Below are positions 38,454 to 47,742 of a stretch of 64,000 nucleotides of DNA, piece after piece. The position numbers were made by a program, and so were the translations under genes. This stretch comes from Pseudomonas syringae (GTDB lineage Bacteria; Pseudomonadota; Gammaproteobacteria; Pseudomonadales; Pseudomonadaceae). The stretch spans positions 38,622 to 102,621 of the forward strand of contig NZ_JPQU01000026.1 in assembly GCF_000737245.1 (NCBI RefSeq). Reading direction: 5' to 3'. Each line of letters opens with the position of its first letter. Position 1 is the first letter of the stretch. Under the pieces are notes generated by a model. That model ran no database searches. It saw nothing but the letters and a program-made list of their open reading frames with translations, and was not told the origin of the DNA.

Positions 38454-38699
38454 GTGACTGTGACTTCTGCACCTGTGCGCCCGCCCAAGCCGTTGTTCAG
38501 CAACGTCAGCCCGGCCGTGCCCTCGCCCTGCATCAGCCTGTGTCGGCTGGACGAGCAAAAGGTCTGCCGGGGCTGTTTCCGACACGTGGAAGACATCCGC
38601 GAATGGCGCTCGGCCGACGACGATCGTCGCCGCCAGATTCGCGCCAATGCCGACACCCGTCGAGCCGCAGCTGATTCAGATCAGGCCGCCGACGCTTAG
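38454..38699 (+). CDS. DUF1289 cysteine-rich small protein
   Basis: About 81 residues. Four cysteines are visible in SPCISLCRLDEQKVCRGCFR, typical of DUF1289, which is likely to bind an Fe or Zn centre. The start is GTG at 38454 or TTG at 38451; there is no ATG and the ribosome-binding site would fall inside cyaY, so translation coupling is probable. Its function is unknown; in several species the gene follows cyaY or fre-type genes. Confidence 0.85.
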   Translation: MTVTSAPVRPPKPLFSNVSPAVPSPCISLCRLDEQKVCRGCFRHVEDIREWRSADDDRRRQIRANADTRRAAADSDQAADA

Positions 38700-38770
38700 C
38701 AGGTCCGGCGGGTTGTGTATTGCTCGGGCTGTGTTAGTGTCCAGACATGCTTCAACGAACGAAGCCTTCC

Positions 38771-38798
38771 AAAACCCCGCCGAACCCGGCGGGGTTTT
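38771..38798. terminator. Strong hairpin before rnk
   Basis: AAAACCCCGCCG and CGGCGGGGTTTT are perfectly complementary around a four-base loop, with no long extra T run. It ends the cyaY unit and may also act inside the rnk leader. Confidence 0.85.
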
Positions 38799-38830
38799 GC
38801 TTTATGCCGCGCAGAAAAAAGGAGTCTGCC

Positions 38831-39238
38831 ATGACTACCGCACCTTCCATCATCCTGACCCGCCTGGACGTACAGCGTCTTGAGCATTTGATCGACAGCC
38901 TGGATGACACAGCGCCGGGTGTTCTGGCTCTACAAGCCGAGCTGGACCGTGCCGAGCAAGTGGTCGGCCACGATGAAGTGCCTGCTGGGGTCGTGACCAT
39001 GAACTCGGAAGTCCACTGCCGCGAAGAAGTCAGCGGCAAGGATTACCACCTCAAACTGGTCTACCCGAAAGATGCCGGCGCCGAGGGCACGGTTTCGATC
39101 CTGGCCCCGGTAGGTTCAGCGTTGCTGGGCCTGCAGGTCGGCCAGCACATCGACTGGCCCGCACCGGGCGGCAAAACCCTCAAGCTCACGTTGTTGGCGG
39201 TGGAATATCAGCCGGAAGCGGCGGGTGAGTATTTGTAG
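38831..39238 (+). CDS. rnk: Nucleoside diphosphate kinase regulator Rnk
   Basis: 135 residues, with AAAGGAG before the ATG at 38831. A helical N-terminus (IILTRLDVQRLEHLI) leads into a GreA/GreB-like C-terminal domain (VSILAPVGSALLGLQVGQHIDW). Rnk binds RNA polymerase; it was isolated in P. aeruginosa and E. coli as a factor restoring Ndk levels and alginate output in algQ mutants, which ties it to algQ in this window. The strong hairpin upstream separates it from cyaY. Confidence 0.94.
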   Translation: MTTAPSIILTRLDVQRLEHLIDSLDDTAPGVLALQAELDRAEQVVGHDEVPAGVVTMNSEVHCREEVSGKDYHLKLVYPKDAGAEGTVSILAPVGSALLGLQVGQHIDWPAPGGKTLKLTLLAVEYQPEAAGEYL

Positions 39239-39280
39239 GCTTTTGTAGGCAACGGCGCAATTTTGTAGGCACAACGACCT

Positions 39281-39370
39281 GTGGGAGCGAGCTTGCTCGC
39301 GAAGAGGCAAGTACAATCACCGCATCTTGTTGGCAGATATACCGCCTTCGCGAGCAAGCTCGCTCCCACG
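39281..39370. repeat. REPIN, class A (GTGGGAGCGAGCTTGCTCGC)
   Basis: Perfect arms at 39281-39303 and 39347-39370 between convergent genes. The spacer AGAGGCAAGTACAATCACC is a near copy of that at 19773. Confidence 0.9.
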
Positions 39371-39395
39371 GATTAAGTGCGTTAGGGAGCAGGGC

Positions 39396-40022
39396 TCAGG
39401 CCTTATGAAGCGTCGCCAGAAACCCCGCTGCGCCGACGAACAAACCGGCAAAGGTGCGGTTCATGCGGCGTTGTTGTTTCGGGGTTTTCAGGGCCCGCAG
39501 AACTCTTGATGCCAGGCCTGTGTAGCCCGCCATGACAATCGAGTCCACGGTAACCATGGTCGCCGCAATGATCACGTACTGAGTCAATAACGGCGCATTC
39601 GGATCAATGAACTGCGGCAGTATCGCCAGCATGAACACCAGTGCCTTGGGGTTGCTGATATTGACCAGGAAACCTCTCGTCAGCAGTGCCAGCGGCTTGC
39701 CGATAGCGCGCGGGGTGGCATCCTCGGACATATCGCTGGGCAGCGCACGCCACTGCTTGACCCCCAGATAAACCAGATACGCGACGCCAAACCATTTGAT
39801 CAACGAGAACGCCATCTCGGACGTCGCCAGAATGGCGCCCAGACCCGCCGCAACAATTGCGATCTGGGCAACCAGCGCCACTTGCAGACCCAGGGCGTTC
39901 CAGTAGCCGCGCCAGAAGCCATAACGCAGCCCGCTGGACATGGACGCAATGGCACCGGCCCCCGGCGAAAGACTGATAACCCAACACGCCGCAAAAAAAG
40001 CCAGCCACGTTTCTAAAGACAT
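39396..40022 (-). CDS. LysE/RhtB-family exporter
   Basis: 208 residues, MSLETWLAFFAACWVISLSPGAG onward, with the family SPGAG/GYFWRG region and NPKALVFMLAILPQF. RhtB types export homoserine, threonine or other amino acids; the substrate here is unknown. I chose the ATG at 40022 because it opens into the first helix; the frame extends further into repeat DNA. Single gene, converging with rnk. Confidence 0.9.
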   Translation of the reverse strand: MSLETWLAFFAACWVISLSPGAGAIASMSSGLRYGFWRGYWNALGLQVALVAQIAIVAAGLGAILATSEMAFSLIKWFGVAYLVYLGVKQWRALPSDMSEDATPRAIGKPLALLTRGFLVNISNPKALVFMLAILPQFIDPNAPLLTQYVIIAATMVTVDSIVMAGYTGLASRVLRALKTPKQQRRMNRTFAGLFVGAAGFLATLHKA

Positions 40023-40189
40023 TACACACCTCGGACAGAACGGCACTGCCCGATAAATTAGTGGTTTCGTTGAGAATTGACTAACGTTTTCTTGCTGCTT
40101 TGTGCGGGTTTTTTTGAAAGGTTTGGCGGAAAAATGGGCGGCCCGGCAGGGTGGTGCTCTGTTGGATATCCTATGGCTGGTCGAAAGCT

Positions 40190-40285
40190 GACGTGGGACC
40201 GGCTTTAGCCGGGAAGGCGGCATTTCAGGCGATAAATATCGGGTGGGTGTGCTGGCCCCTTCCCGGCTGAAGCCGGTACCACGTC
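40190..40285. repeat. REPIN, class B
   Basis: The arms are GACGTGGGACCGGC and its complement (one change: GGTACCACGTC). The spacer has GATAAATATCG and GGTGGGTGTGCTGGCC, a variant of the common one. Confidence 0.88.
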
Positions 40286-40295
40286 GTCGTGCCCG

Positions 40296-40883
40296 TCACT
40301 CGCCCAGGTGTTTCTCGACCGAAACAACAGGCAAGACGTCAGCGCCGCGCCAACGACGCACTGCCTTCTGGAAAAACTGGCTGTTGGGTACCTGAACCAG
40401 AGCGCCGCCCGCTTCGGGCAATTCGATCAGGGTGGTGAACATCAGGTTGATCTCCACCACGCGGCCTTTGACGCCCGGCTTGTCGAGGGTATCGACCAGC
40501 TCGACCACATCACCGATGCGGAATGGCCCGATGGTGTAGATCAAGACCGCGCACAGCAGGTTGGAAAGCACGCTCCACATGGCAAAGAACGCCACCGCAG
40601 CGACGGCGACGAAGCCCGAGAGCGCGGTCCAGAGGACCGTAGCGGAAACCCCGAGCTGGCCCAGCACCACCACGAACGAACTGCCCATGATGAACCAGCG
40701 CAAACCACCCCGCAGGGGCATCAGCAGTTCGGGCGGTAATGGATAGCGTTCGCCAAGCCCGGTCAGGAAACGGCCCACTACTCGTTGGGCGATGTAACCG
40801 GCCAACAGAATCAGCAGGATCTGCACCCCGAGAAAGATCGGCTCGACCCACGTGGGCGGGACCGGCAAACCTAGCGCTTCCAT
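40296..40883 (-). CDS. Short MscS-family mechanosensitive channel
   Basis: 195 residues, shorter than E. coli MscS (286). Three hydrophobic segments lead into the MscS pore helix (AVAFFAMWSVLSNLLCAVLI) and beta domain (YTIGPFRIGDVVELV). The C-terminal alpha/beta cage is missing; the protein ends soon after the beta domain. The ATG at 40883 has GAGG upstream. It lies 16 bases downstream of the ABC-F gene on the same strand, so one transcript is possible. Confidence 0.88.
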   Translation of the reverse strand: MEALGLPVPPTWVEPIFLGVQILLILLAGYIAQRVVGRFLTGLGERYPLPPELLMPLRGGLRWFIMGSSFVVVLGQLGVSATVLWTALSGFVAVAAVAFFAMWSVLSNLLCAVLIYTIGPFRIGDVVELVDTLDKPGVKGRVVEINLMFTTLIELPEAGGALVQVPNSQFFQKAVRRWRGADVLPVVSVEKHLGE

Positions 40884-40899
40884 CAAACCCTCGACTTCA

Positions 40900-42810
40900 T
40901 TACGACAAGGCTTCCAGCTCGGCCTGCATCGATTCCAGCAACTCCAGCGCTTCCATCCAGGCTTCTTCCAGGTCGGATTCACTGGCCTTCAGCTTGGCCT
41001 GCTCGGCCAACAGATCGCGCAGTTTGTCCTTGTTGGCAGCCTCATAGTTGGCGCTATCGGCCAACGCAGCCTCGACCTTGGCAAGCTTCTCGTGGAGCAA
41101 GCCTAGATCACGCTCAAGCTTGTCAGCCTGCTTTTTGTGCGGAGCCAGTTGCTGACGAAGGGCTGCAGCCTGTTGGCGCTGAGCCTTTTTGTCAGTCTTG
41201 TCGGCGTTAAGCGGCGTGTTGCTGACCGGTGCATTGCGCAAGCGGTAATCCACCAGCCAACGCGCGTAATCCTCAAGGTCGCCATCAAACTCCTGCACCC
41301 GGCCATCGGCCACGAGCAGGAAGTCATCGGTGGTGCTTTTGAGCAAGTGTCGATCGTGAGACACCACCAGAACCGCGCCACTGAATTCCTGAAGGGCCAT
41401 GGTCAAAGCCAGGCGCATCTCCAGATCCAGGTGGTTGGTGGGTTCGTCGAGCAGCAGCAGGTTAGGTCGGTCCCAGGCGATCAAGGCCAGAGCGAGCCGC
41501 GCTTTTTCGCCGCCGGAGAAATTCAGCACCGGCTCGTCAAGGCGAGCGCCACGGAAGTCGAAACCGCCGAGGAAGTCACGCAGGGTTTGCTCACGCTCGG
41601 TCGGTGCAATACGTTGCAAATGCAGCAACGGACTGGCTTTGGAGTCCAGCGAGTCCAGTTGATGCTGGGCAAAATAACCGACCACGGTGTTTTCGCCGCG
41701 AACCAGACGGCCACTCAGTGGCTCAAGCTCACCCGACAGGTTTTTGATCAGGGTGGATTTGCCAGCGCCGTTAGGCCCCAGCAAACCGATACGTGCCCCC
41801 GGCGTCAGTTGCAGTTTGACCTTCTCCAGCACGGCCCGGTCGCCGTAACCCAGGCGCGCATCGGACAGGTCCAGCAATGGGCTGGAAATCTTCGTCGATT
41901 CGCGGAAGGTGAAATCGAACGGCGAGTCCACATGGGCTGCCGACAGCTCTTCCATCCGCTCCAGCGCCTTGATCCGGCTCTGGGCCTGCTTGGCCTTGGT
42001 GGCCTGAGCCTTGAAGCGCGTAATGAATTTCTCCATGTGCGCGCGTTGGGCCTGCTGTTTCTCGTAGGCCTGTTGCTGCTGGGCAAGACGCTCGGCACGG
42101 GCTCGTTCGAAAGCGCTGTAGCCGCCGCGATAGAGGGTGATCTTGCGCTGTTCGACATGGGCCACATGATCGACCACGGCATCGAGGAAATCCCGGTCGT
42201 GAGAAATCAGCAGCAATGTACCCGGATAGCTTTTCAGCCAGTCCTCAAGCCAGAGGATCGCGTCGAGGTCCAAGTGGTTGGTTGGCTCGTCGAGCAGCAG
42301 CAGATCCGATGGGCACATCAAGGCCTGCGCCAGGTTCAGACGCATCCGCCAACCACCGGAGAAGTCGGCAACCGGCTTGTCCATTTGCTCGTTGGTGAAC
42401 CCCAGCCCGGCCAGCAGCTTGCGAGCACGTGCGTCGGCGGTATAGCCGTCAGCGCTGTCCAGCTCGGAGTGCATGCGCGCTTGCGCGGCCCCATCCTGAG
42501 CTGTCTCGGCTTCGGCCAACAGACGTTGCACCTCGCGCAGGCGCTGATCGCCGTCGAGCACATAGTCCACGGCAATTCGATCGAGGGTGTCGATCTCCTG
42601 GCGCATATGAGCGATGCGCCAGTCCGCGGGTAGCAGACAGTCGCCCGAATCCGGGGTCAACTCACCCAGAAGCAAAGCGAACAGGCTGGATTTGCCGGCG
42701 CCGTTGGCACCGATCAGGCCGGCTTTTTGACCGGCGTGCAGGGTCAGCTCGGCGTCTTCTAGCAGACGTTGCGGGCCACGCTGTAAGGTAAGGCTTTGAA
42801 GTCGAATCAT
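40900..42810 (-). CDS. yheS: ABC-F family ATPase (YheS-type)
   Basis: 636 residues, two ABC domains and no membrane part. The Walker A loops are GANGAGKSS and GPNGAGKST, the signature loops FSGGWRMR and FSGGEKARL; the linker is the highly charged ribosome-contacting stretch (about residues 230-290), and a C-terminal coiled coil ends EALELLESMQAELE. ABC-F proteins bind the ribosomal E site and relieve stalled translation. The ATG at 42810 starts MIRLQSLTL, typical; a longer frame to 42855 is less likely. It is divergent from the TIGR02444 gene. Confidence 0.94.
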   Translation of the reverse strand: MIRLQSLTLQRGPQRLLEDAELTLHAGQKAGLIGANGAGKSSLFALLLGELTPDSGDCLLPADWRIAHMRQEIDTLDRIAVDYVLDGDQRLREVQRLLAEAETAQDGAAQARMHSELDSADGYTADARARKLLAGLGFTNEQMDKPVADFSGGWRMRLNLAQALMCPSDLLLLDEPTNHLDLDAILWLEDWLKSYPGTLLLISHDRDFLDAVVDHVAHVEQRKITLYRGGYSAFERARAERLAQQQQAYEKQQAQRAHMEKFITRFKAQATKAKQAQSRIKALERMEELSAAHVDSPFDFTFRESTKISSPLLDLSDARLGYGDRAVLEKVKLQLTPGARIGLLGPNGAGKSTLIKNLSGELEPLSGRLVRGENTVVGYFAQHQLDSLDSKASPLLHLQRIAPTEREQTLRDFLGGFDFRGARLDEPVLNFSGGEKARLALALIAWDRPNLLLLDEPTNHLDLEMRLALTMALQEFSGAVLVVSHDRHLLKSTTDDFLLVADGRVQEFDGDLEDYARWLVDYRLRNAPVSNTPLNADKTDKKAQRQQAAALRQQLAPHKKQADKLERDLGLLHEKLAKVEAALADSANYEAANKDKLRDLLAEQAKLKASESDLEEAWMEALELLESMQAELEALS

Positions 42811-42857
42811 AATGGCGGCGGAGTCTACCAGCTTCGTCTCAAACAGGTAGCTCAACT

Positions 42858-43322
42858 ATGCCTTCTGACCTTTGGAGTTTCACTCTCGATTTGTACGCCA
42901 GACAGGGTGTCGAACAGGCCTGCCTGAGTCTGCAAGCCAGCGGGGCCAATGTCTGCGTGCTGTTATGCGGTGCCTGGCTGATGCAGCGCGGCGTGCCCTG
43001 CGATTCGCGGTGCATGCTGGAAATCGGACAGTTGGCCAGACCTTGGGATGACGCGGTGGTGCGTCCGCTTCGGGAATTGCGAATGCAATGGCGCGACGCT
43101 GCACAACTGGACCCGCCTTTGGCGTTGCTTCGAGAGCAAGTCAAGGCGCTGGAGCTGGCTGCGGAACGGGAGCTGATTGTGCGACTGGAGACGCTGAGCC
43201 AGGACTGGCCAGGGGTATCAACGGAAGATCAGGCAGATTGGTTGACGGGCCTTGCGGGTGAAGCCGCCAACCGGAATCGCGACGCGCTGCAAGTGCTGCG
43301 CGTCGCGATGAACCGGCCTTAG
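42858..43322 (+). CDS. TIGR02444 family protein
   Basis: 154 residues, largely helical (DLWSFTLDLYARQGVEQACL; LQASGANVCVLLCGAWL). Matches the small TIGR02444 family known from pseudomonads and relatives; function unknown. It is divergent from the ABC-F gene with 47 bases between starts, and its stop overlaps the algP end by four bases in convergent orientation. Confidence 0.88.
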   Translation: MPSDLWSFTLDLYARQGVEQACLSLQASGANVCVLLCGAWLMQRGVPCDSRCMLEIGQLARPWDDAVVRPLRELRMQWRDAAQLDPPLALLREQVKALELAAERELIVRLETLSQDWPGVSTEDQADWLTGLAGEAANRNRDALQVLRVAMNRP

Positions 43323-44347
43323 GAAGCGCTGGTTGGCGTGTTGTTGCCGTTGGCTGGTGCAGCAGGTGTTACCGGTGCAGCAGCTGCCGGAGAGGCAGTA
43401 GCGGCAGGTGTGGCCGGAGTTGCTGGCTTGGCAGCGGCTGGTTTTACAGCAGGCTTGGCAGCAGGTTTAGCGGCGGCCGGTTTGGCCGGAGCCTTGACCG
43501 GTGCTTTGGCGGCTGGCCTGGCAGCTGCTTTTGCGGGCGTTTTTGCAGCTACCGGTTTGGCAGCGGCTTTCGCGGCCGGCTTGGTGGCAGCGCTTGCAGC
43601 CGGGGTCTTGGCAGCGGCCGGTTTGGCTGGAGCCTTGGCGGCAGCGGCTTTAACCGGAGCTTTTGTCGCTGCAGTTTTGGCCGGGGCTTTAACCGGTGCC
43701 TTGGCTGCTGGCTTAGCGGCGGGCTTGGCTGCTGCAGCCGGTGCTTTGGTTGCAGCTGCCTTGACGGGGGCTTTGGTTGCGGCTGGTTTAGCCACAGGCT
43801 TGGCCGCTGCAACTTTGGCTGGAGCCTTGGCAGGCGCTTTCACCGCAGCTTTGGCAGGCGTTTTAGCCGGTGCTTTTGCTGCAGCAGTTTTAACTGCTGG
43901 CGTTGCGGCTTTGGCGGCCACTGCCTTGGCTGGAGCCGGTTTCGCAGCGCGAGTGCTCAGTGCCTTGCCTACCGCTTCCTTGACGCGACCTACACCCTGA
44001 GCGAGCTTCAGACTTTCCTGAGCGTCGCGCTTGAGTTGCAGGATGTAGCCACGGGTTTGTGTCTGGCGCTCTTTCAGCGCGTCGAGCAATTCTTCGAGTT
44101 CAGCAACGGCGTCCTTGGCCTTGGTCTGAGCCTTGGCTTTGCCAGCGGTCGCGGCGTCCTGCAATTTGGTTCGCGACTTGTGCAGTTTTTCTTGAGCCTT
44201 GCCGCGCTGCTTTTCGAGCTTGGCGAGCAGTTTTTCGGCATCAGCCAAAGCTTGCGAGCAGGCGGTTTCAAGGTGTTCAAGCAGGCTGCTCGACAGTTGT
44301 TGGAGCAAATGCAACGGGGTACTTACTGGCTTCTTTTTGGCCGACAT
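43319..44347 (-). CDS. algP: AlgP (AlgR3), histone H1-like protein
   Basis: 342 residues. Residues 1-133 form a charged coiled coil (LLAKLEKQRGKAQEKLHKSRT). From about 134 to 325 the chain is Ala/Lys/Pro repeats of the KAPAKAPAK and KPAAK kind, like histone H1 tails, then a Pro/Thr-rich end. Such proteins bind DNA; AlgP was described as a regulator of algD in P. aeruginosa. The coding repeats (about 43370-43960) are prone to slipping, and the same gene in P. aeruginosa is known to vary in this part. The reverse strand of the repeat gives a false long open frame. Confidence 0.94.
   Translation of the reverse strand: MSAKKKPVSTPLHLLQQLSSSLLEHLETACSQALADAEKLLAKLEKQRGKAQEKLHKSRTKLQDAATAGKAKAQTKAKDAVAELEELLDALKERQTQTRGYILQLKRDAQESLKLAQGVGRVKEAVGKALSTRAAKPAPAKAVAAKAATPAVKTAAAKAPAKTPAKAAVKAPAKAPAKVAAAKPVAKPAATKAPVKAAATKAPAAAAKPAAKPAAKAPVKAPAKTAATKAPVKAAAAKAPAKPAAAKTPAASAATKPAAKAAAKPVAAKTPAKAAARPAAKAPVKAPAKPAAAKPAAKPAVKPAAAKPATPATPAATASPAAAAPVTPAAPANGNNTPTSAS
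43370..43960. repeat. Coding repeat tract of algP
   Basis: Many imperfect 12-15 base units rich in GGCAGC and GCTTTGGC on the plus strand encode the KPAAK-type tail of AlgP. It is the lowest-complexity coding sequence in the window. Confidence 0.85.
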
Positions 44348-44565
44348 GACTTACCTCCTGACTGACTGAATTGCGGCTCATACTAGACCTCTGCCTGCAC
44401 CGCCGCTAGGGCATCTTGACACTGCAATATGGCCCCTGTTGCATGACCGGGAAAATGCCTTGAGGCGGCAGCAAAAAACCGCGTCAGGATCACCCCGAAA
44501 ATACCCCCCACACACAGGCCGCTTGCACTGGCATAATCGCTGCCTTCCCAGGCCGGAGAGCATTC

Positions 44566-45243
44566 ATGTCGCGCTACTTGTTAACGTCGTTGTTCCTCTT
44601 GTTGCCGGTGGTTCAGGCCGTACAAGCTGCACCCTCGAGCGAGTCGCACGATCTTGCGTACAGTCTGGGCGCGAGTCTGGGTGAGCGCTTGCATCAGGAA
44701 GTCCCGGATCTTGATCTGAAGGCTTTGATGGAAGGTCTTCAGCAAGCCTACAAAGGCGAGCCGCTGGCCATCAAGAAGGAGCGCATCGAACAGATTCTGA
44801 GTGAGCACGATGCAGAACTCGCCCAGGCTGAAGCTTCAGGTGTGAGCGCCCCGCAAAGCGAAGCGGCTCTGGAAGCGGAACATAAGTTCATGGCCAGCGA
44901 GAAAGCCAAGCCCGGTGTCACCGAACTGGCCGACGGTATCCTGATGACTGAGTTGAAGCCCGGCACCGGCGCCAAGCCGAGTATCGATGGTCGTGTGCAG
45001 GTCCGTTATGTCGGGCGCTTGCCTGATGGCACGATCTTCGACCAGAGCGCCCAGCCACAGTGGTTCCGCCTGGACAGCGTGATCAGCGGCTGGACCACCG
45101 CCTTGCAGAACATGCCGGTCGGGGCGAAATGGCGGTTGGTGATTCCTTCATCGGAAGCGTACGGCGCTGAAGGTGCAGGAGATCTGATCGATCCGTTCAC
45201 GCCGCTGGTATTTGAAATCGAATTGGTGGCTGTCGGGCAGTAA
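44566..45243 (+). CDS. FKBP-type peptidyl-prolyl isomerase, periplasmic
   Basis: 225 residues with a signal peptide (MSRYLLTSLFLLLPVVQAVQA-AP), an FKBP_N dimerisation region (LAYSLGASLGERLHQEVPDL) and a C-terminal FKBP domain (VQVRYVGRLPDGTIFD, VISGWTTALQNMPVGAKW, AYGAEGAGDLIDPFTPLVFEIEL). It is a FkpA/Mip-like chaperone isomerase in the periplasm. Divergent from algP, the same neighbour as in P. aeruginosa, where it lies next to algP and algQ. Confidence 0.94.
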   Translation: MSRYLLTSLFLLLPVVQAVQAAPSSESHDLAYSLGASLGERLHQEVPDLDLKALMEGLQQAYKGEPLAIKKERIEQILSEHDAELAQAEASGVSAPQSEAALEAEHKFMASEKAKPGVTELADGILMTELKPGTGAKPSIDGRVQVRYVGRLPDGTIFDQSAQPQWFRLDSVISGWTTALQNMPVGAKWRLVIPSSEAYGAEGAGDLIDPFTPLVFEIELVAVGQ

Positions 45244-45247
45244 ACAG

Positions 45248-45335
45248 GATTTTAGGAACTGCCGAAGGCTGCGAAAAAACGGTGTATCTGACGCACCGCC
45301 TTCGCAGCCCTGGCAAGCACCACTTCCACGAGCGA
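45248..45335. repeat. Degenerate class C repeat (CTGCCGAAGGCTGCGA)
   Basis: The left arm GAACTGCCGAAGGCTGCGA and right arm CTTCGCAGCCCTGGC are partly complementary, with a GTGTATCTGACGCACC centre. Confidence 0.6.
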
Positions 45336-45345
45336 AATGCGATCT

Positions 45346-45437
45346 CGTGGGACCGGCTTTAGCCGGGAAGGCGGTATTTCAGAAGACAAATATGGCGTGG
45401 ATGTACTGGCCTCTTCCCGGCTGAAGCCGGTCCCACG
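45346..45437. repeat. REPIN, class B
   Basis: The arms start CGTGGGACCGGC; the spacer ends GTGGATGTACTGGCCTCTTC as in the copy at 33079. Confidence 0.88.
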
Positions 45438-45463
45438 TGGTCAGCGGGCACGAACGCTGACCT

Positions 45464-45552
45464 TTAGGAGCTCCCCGAGCTTACGAGGCCAGCGATAGCG
45501 GTGTGTCAGACACACCGCCATCGCCGCCTCGCGTTGCTCGTGAGCTCCAAGG
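45464..45552. repeat. Degenerate REPIN with GCGGTGTGTC/GACACACCGC centre
   Basis: Outer TAGGAGCT / GAGCTCC ends with decayed arms, and a strong central dyad (GCGATAGCGGTGTGTC against GACACACCGCCATCGC). It resembles 25797-25889. Confidence 0.6.
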
Positions 45553-45572
45553 ATTCGCGTTTGCTGTCTGAC

Positions 45573-47549
45573 TCAGCGAAACCGATCAACCTCGTTGCGC
45601 AGTTCGGCGGCCAATGAGTTCAGCTCTTCGGCAGTCACTGCCAGATGCGAAACCACTTCGCGCTGTTCACTGTTCGCCATCGCGATGCTTTGCAAGTTGC
45701 TGCTGAGCAAGGTTGCGGTACTGCTCTGCTCTTGGGTTGCAGTCGTGATCGCAGCGAATTGCTGACCGGCCGAGCGACTCTGCTCATCAATCTGCGCCAG
45801 TGCGGCAGCGACTTTGGCGTTGCGGGCCAGACCTTCCTGCATCTGCGCATTACCTTGCTGCATGGTGGTAATGGCATTGCCGGTTTCTTGCTGGATGCTG
45901 GTGATCATCACTGAAATTTCGTTGGTGGCATCCCGTGTGCGGGTTGCCAGGCTGCGAACCTCGTCGGCGACCACCGCAAAGCCCCGACCCTGCTCGCCTG
46001 CGCGGGCAGCTTCGATGGCGGCGTTGAGAGCCAGCAGGTTGGTCTGATCGGCGATCGAGGTGATTACGCCGACGATACTGCCGATTTCCTGCGAGCGCTG
46101 ACCAAGGGTGTTGATCACTGTCGCAGTGCTGTTGATGGACGTGGCGATCTGCTCCAGCGACGAAGAGGCTTCTTGCATGGATGCACGGCCGATACGGGTT
46201 TGCTGGGCGTTTTCCTGAGCCAATCGCTCGGTATTGCCCATGTTGTCGGCGATATTCAGCGACGTGGCGCTGAATTCCTCGACCGCGCCAGCCATGCTGA
46301 CGATCTCACCCGACTGCTGCTCCATGCCGCGATAGGCGCCACCGGACAGGCCTGACAGTTCATGGGCGCGACTGCTCACCTGTTGAGCCGCCGTGCGAAT
46401 GTGCGAAACCATGGTCGACAGAGCTTCGCCCATCTTGTTGAAGCTGGTCGCCAGCTGGCCGATTTCGTCATTGCTGGTGATATTCAGGCGCACGCTCAGG
46501 TCACCTGCCCCCAACGCTTCTGCCTGCTGTACCAGATCGGACAGCGGACGCAGTTTGCTGCGCAATAGCCAGATTGCCGAGGCCACTGCGATGAGCATCG
46601 CCAGCAGGCTGCCAATCGCCAGTTGTGTTCCCACGGTCCAGGTAACGGCACTGATTTCAGTGTCTGGCATGCTGGCGAGCACCGTCCATGGGCCGTCTTT
46701 GAAAGGCTGTGCGACGCTGTAGAAATCCTGAGTGCCGTCGCTCCAGGTCTGGCCTTTACCCGGTTGCTGGACGAATCCGGAAACCGTTTTGCCCGCCTCC
46801 TCCAGCGCCTGAACGCCTGCGGGCGGTACCAGCCAGCGATTCTGATCATCAAGCAAGGACAGCGAACCGGTTTTGCCGATGCGGAAATTCTTCAGATTCT
46901 CGAACTGGGCATTTTGCGCGTCTGTGTAGTCGAAACCCACGAACAGAACGGCGATGACCTTGCCCGCGCCGTCGCGCACCGGGCTGTACTGAGTCATGTA
47001 ATAGCGATCAAACAGCACCGCTTTGCCAACATAGCTCTGGCCTGTAATCAGGCGGTCATATGCTGGGTGCTTACGATCCAGCAGAGTGCCGATGGCGCGG
47101 GAGCCATCCTGCTTGGTCAGGGAGGTACTGATGCGGACGAATTCATCACCGCTGCGCACAAATACCGTGGCAACACCGGCAGTGAGCTGGCGGAATTCGT
47201 CAACTTCCTTGAAGTTGTTGTTCAGCGCAGCGCCCGCCAGCATCAGACTGGGCGTTTGCACACCGGCCACTGCCACGGGTTGGTCGGCTTGCACCGTCAA
47301 ACCGCTGGAAAAGCGCTTTTCAAACAGCCCGCTCAGCCGCTGGGTGCTGTCGCGCAAAGTGCTGTGGAAGGTGTTGAGCTGGTCTGCCAATAACCGCGCC
47401 TCACTCGCCATGTGTTCTTCGCGGATGACAAGGTTGGACGAGTCCAGGGAACGCAATGCAAATAGGGTACTGCCGGATATTACGACTGCCAGAATGACAG
47501 CCAGGGCAATACCGAGTTGCGAAGCAATTCGGGCACGAGGCTTGGACAT
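45573..47549 (-). CDS. Methyl-accepting chemotaxis protein, Cache sensor
   Basis: 658 residues. Membrane helix at about 10-32; long periplasmic sensor (33-303) of the Cache_3/Cache_2 type ([36 protein letters not shown]); second helix at about 308-330; HAMP; then a signalling domain with the CheA/CheW tip [20 protein letters not shown]. No CheR/CheB-docking pentapeptide is seen at the C-terminus. The ligand is unknown. The genes around it are unrelated. Confidence 0.94.
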   Translation of the reverse strand: MSKPRARIASQLGIALAVILAVVISGSTLFALRSLDSSNLVIREEHMASEARLLADQLNTFHSTLRDSTQRLSGLFEKRFSSGLTVQADQPVAVAGVQTPSLMLAGAALNNNFKEVDEFRQLTAGVATVFVRSGDEFVRISTSLTKQDGSRAIGTLLDRKHPAYDRLITGQSYVGKAVLFDRYYMTQYSPVRDGAGKVIAVLFVGFDYTDAQNAQFENLKNFRIGKTGSLSLLDDQNRWLVPPAGVQALEEAGKTVSGFVQQPGKGQTWSDGTQDFYSVAQPFKDGPWTVLASMPDTEISAVTWTVGTQLAIGSLLAMLIAVASAIWLLRSKLRPLSDLVQQAEALGAGDLSVRLNITSNDEIGQLATSFNKMGEALSTMVSHIRTAAQQVSSRAHELSGLSGGAYRGMEQQSGEIVSMAGAVEEFSATSLNIADNMGNTERLAQENAQQTRIGRASMQEASSSLEQIATSINSTATVINTLGQRSQEIGSIVGVITSIADQTNLLALNAAIEAARAGEQGRGFAVVADEVRSLATRTRDATNEISVMITSIQQETGNAITTMQQGNAQMQEGLARNAKVAAALAQIDEQSRSAGQQFAAITTATQEQSSTATLLSSNLQSIAMANSEQREVVSHLAVTAEELNSLAAELRNEVDRFR

Positions 47550-47628
47550 GACGACTCCTGGCCGAACGGAGGGTCTTCAATGACCTCTAATAGCCGTTCA
47601 GCTGCATTTTGATTAGGTGGGTGGGCGG

Positions 47629-47650
47629 TTTCTGACAGGGCTGTCAGAAA
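47629..47650. promoter_or_regulatory. 22-bp dyad TTTCTGACAG/CTGTCAGAAA upstream of the chemoreceptor
   Basis: Perfect ten-base arms are separated by only GG. The centre is about 90 bp before the chemoreceptor start and about 90 bp beyond the LysR stop. The two-base centre argues for a protein site rather than an RNA hairpin. Confidence 0.55.
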
Positions 47651-47742
47651 AGGGCCTCAATGTTACACATCGGCAACGGGAGATAGAACTTGAGTACCAT
47701 TTGGATAAAGCAAACGATTGCGAGATGTTTCAAAATGTAGCG

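Noticed and set aside
43338..44000. Gly/Ala/Leu-rich 220-codon frame opposite algP
   Set aside because: It arises from the KPAAK-coding repeat read backwards; it only looks like a membrane protein.
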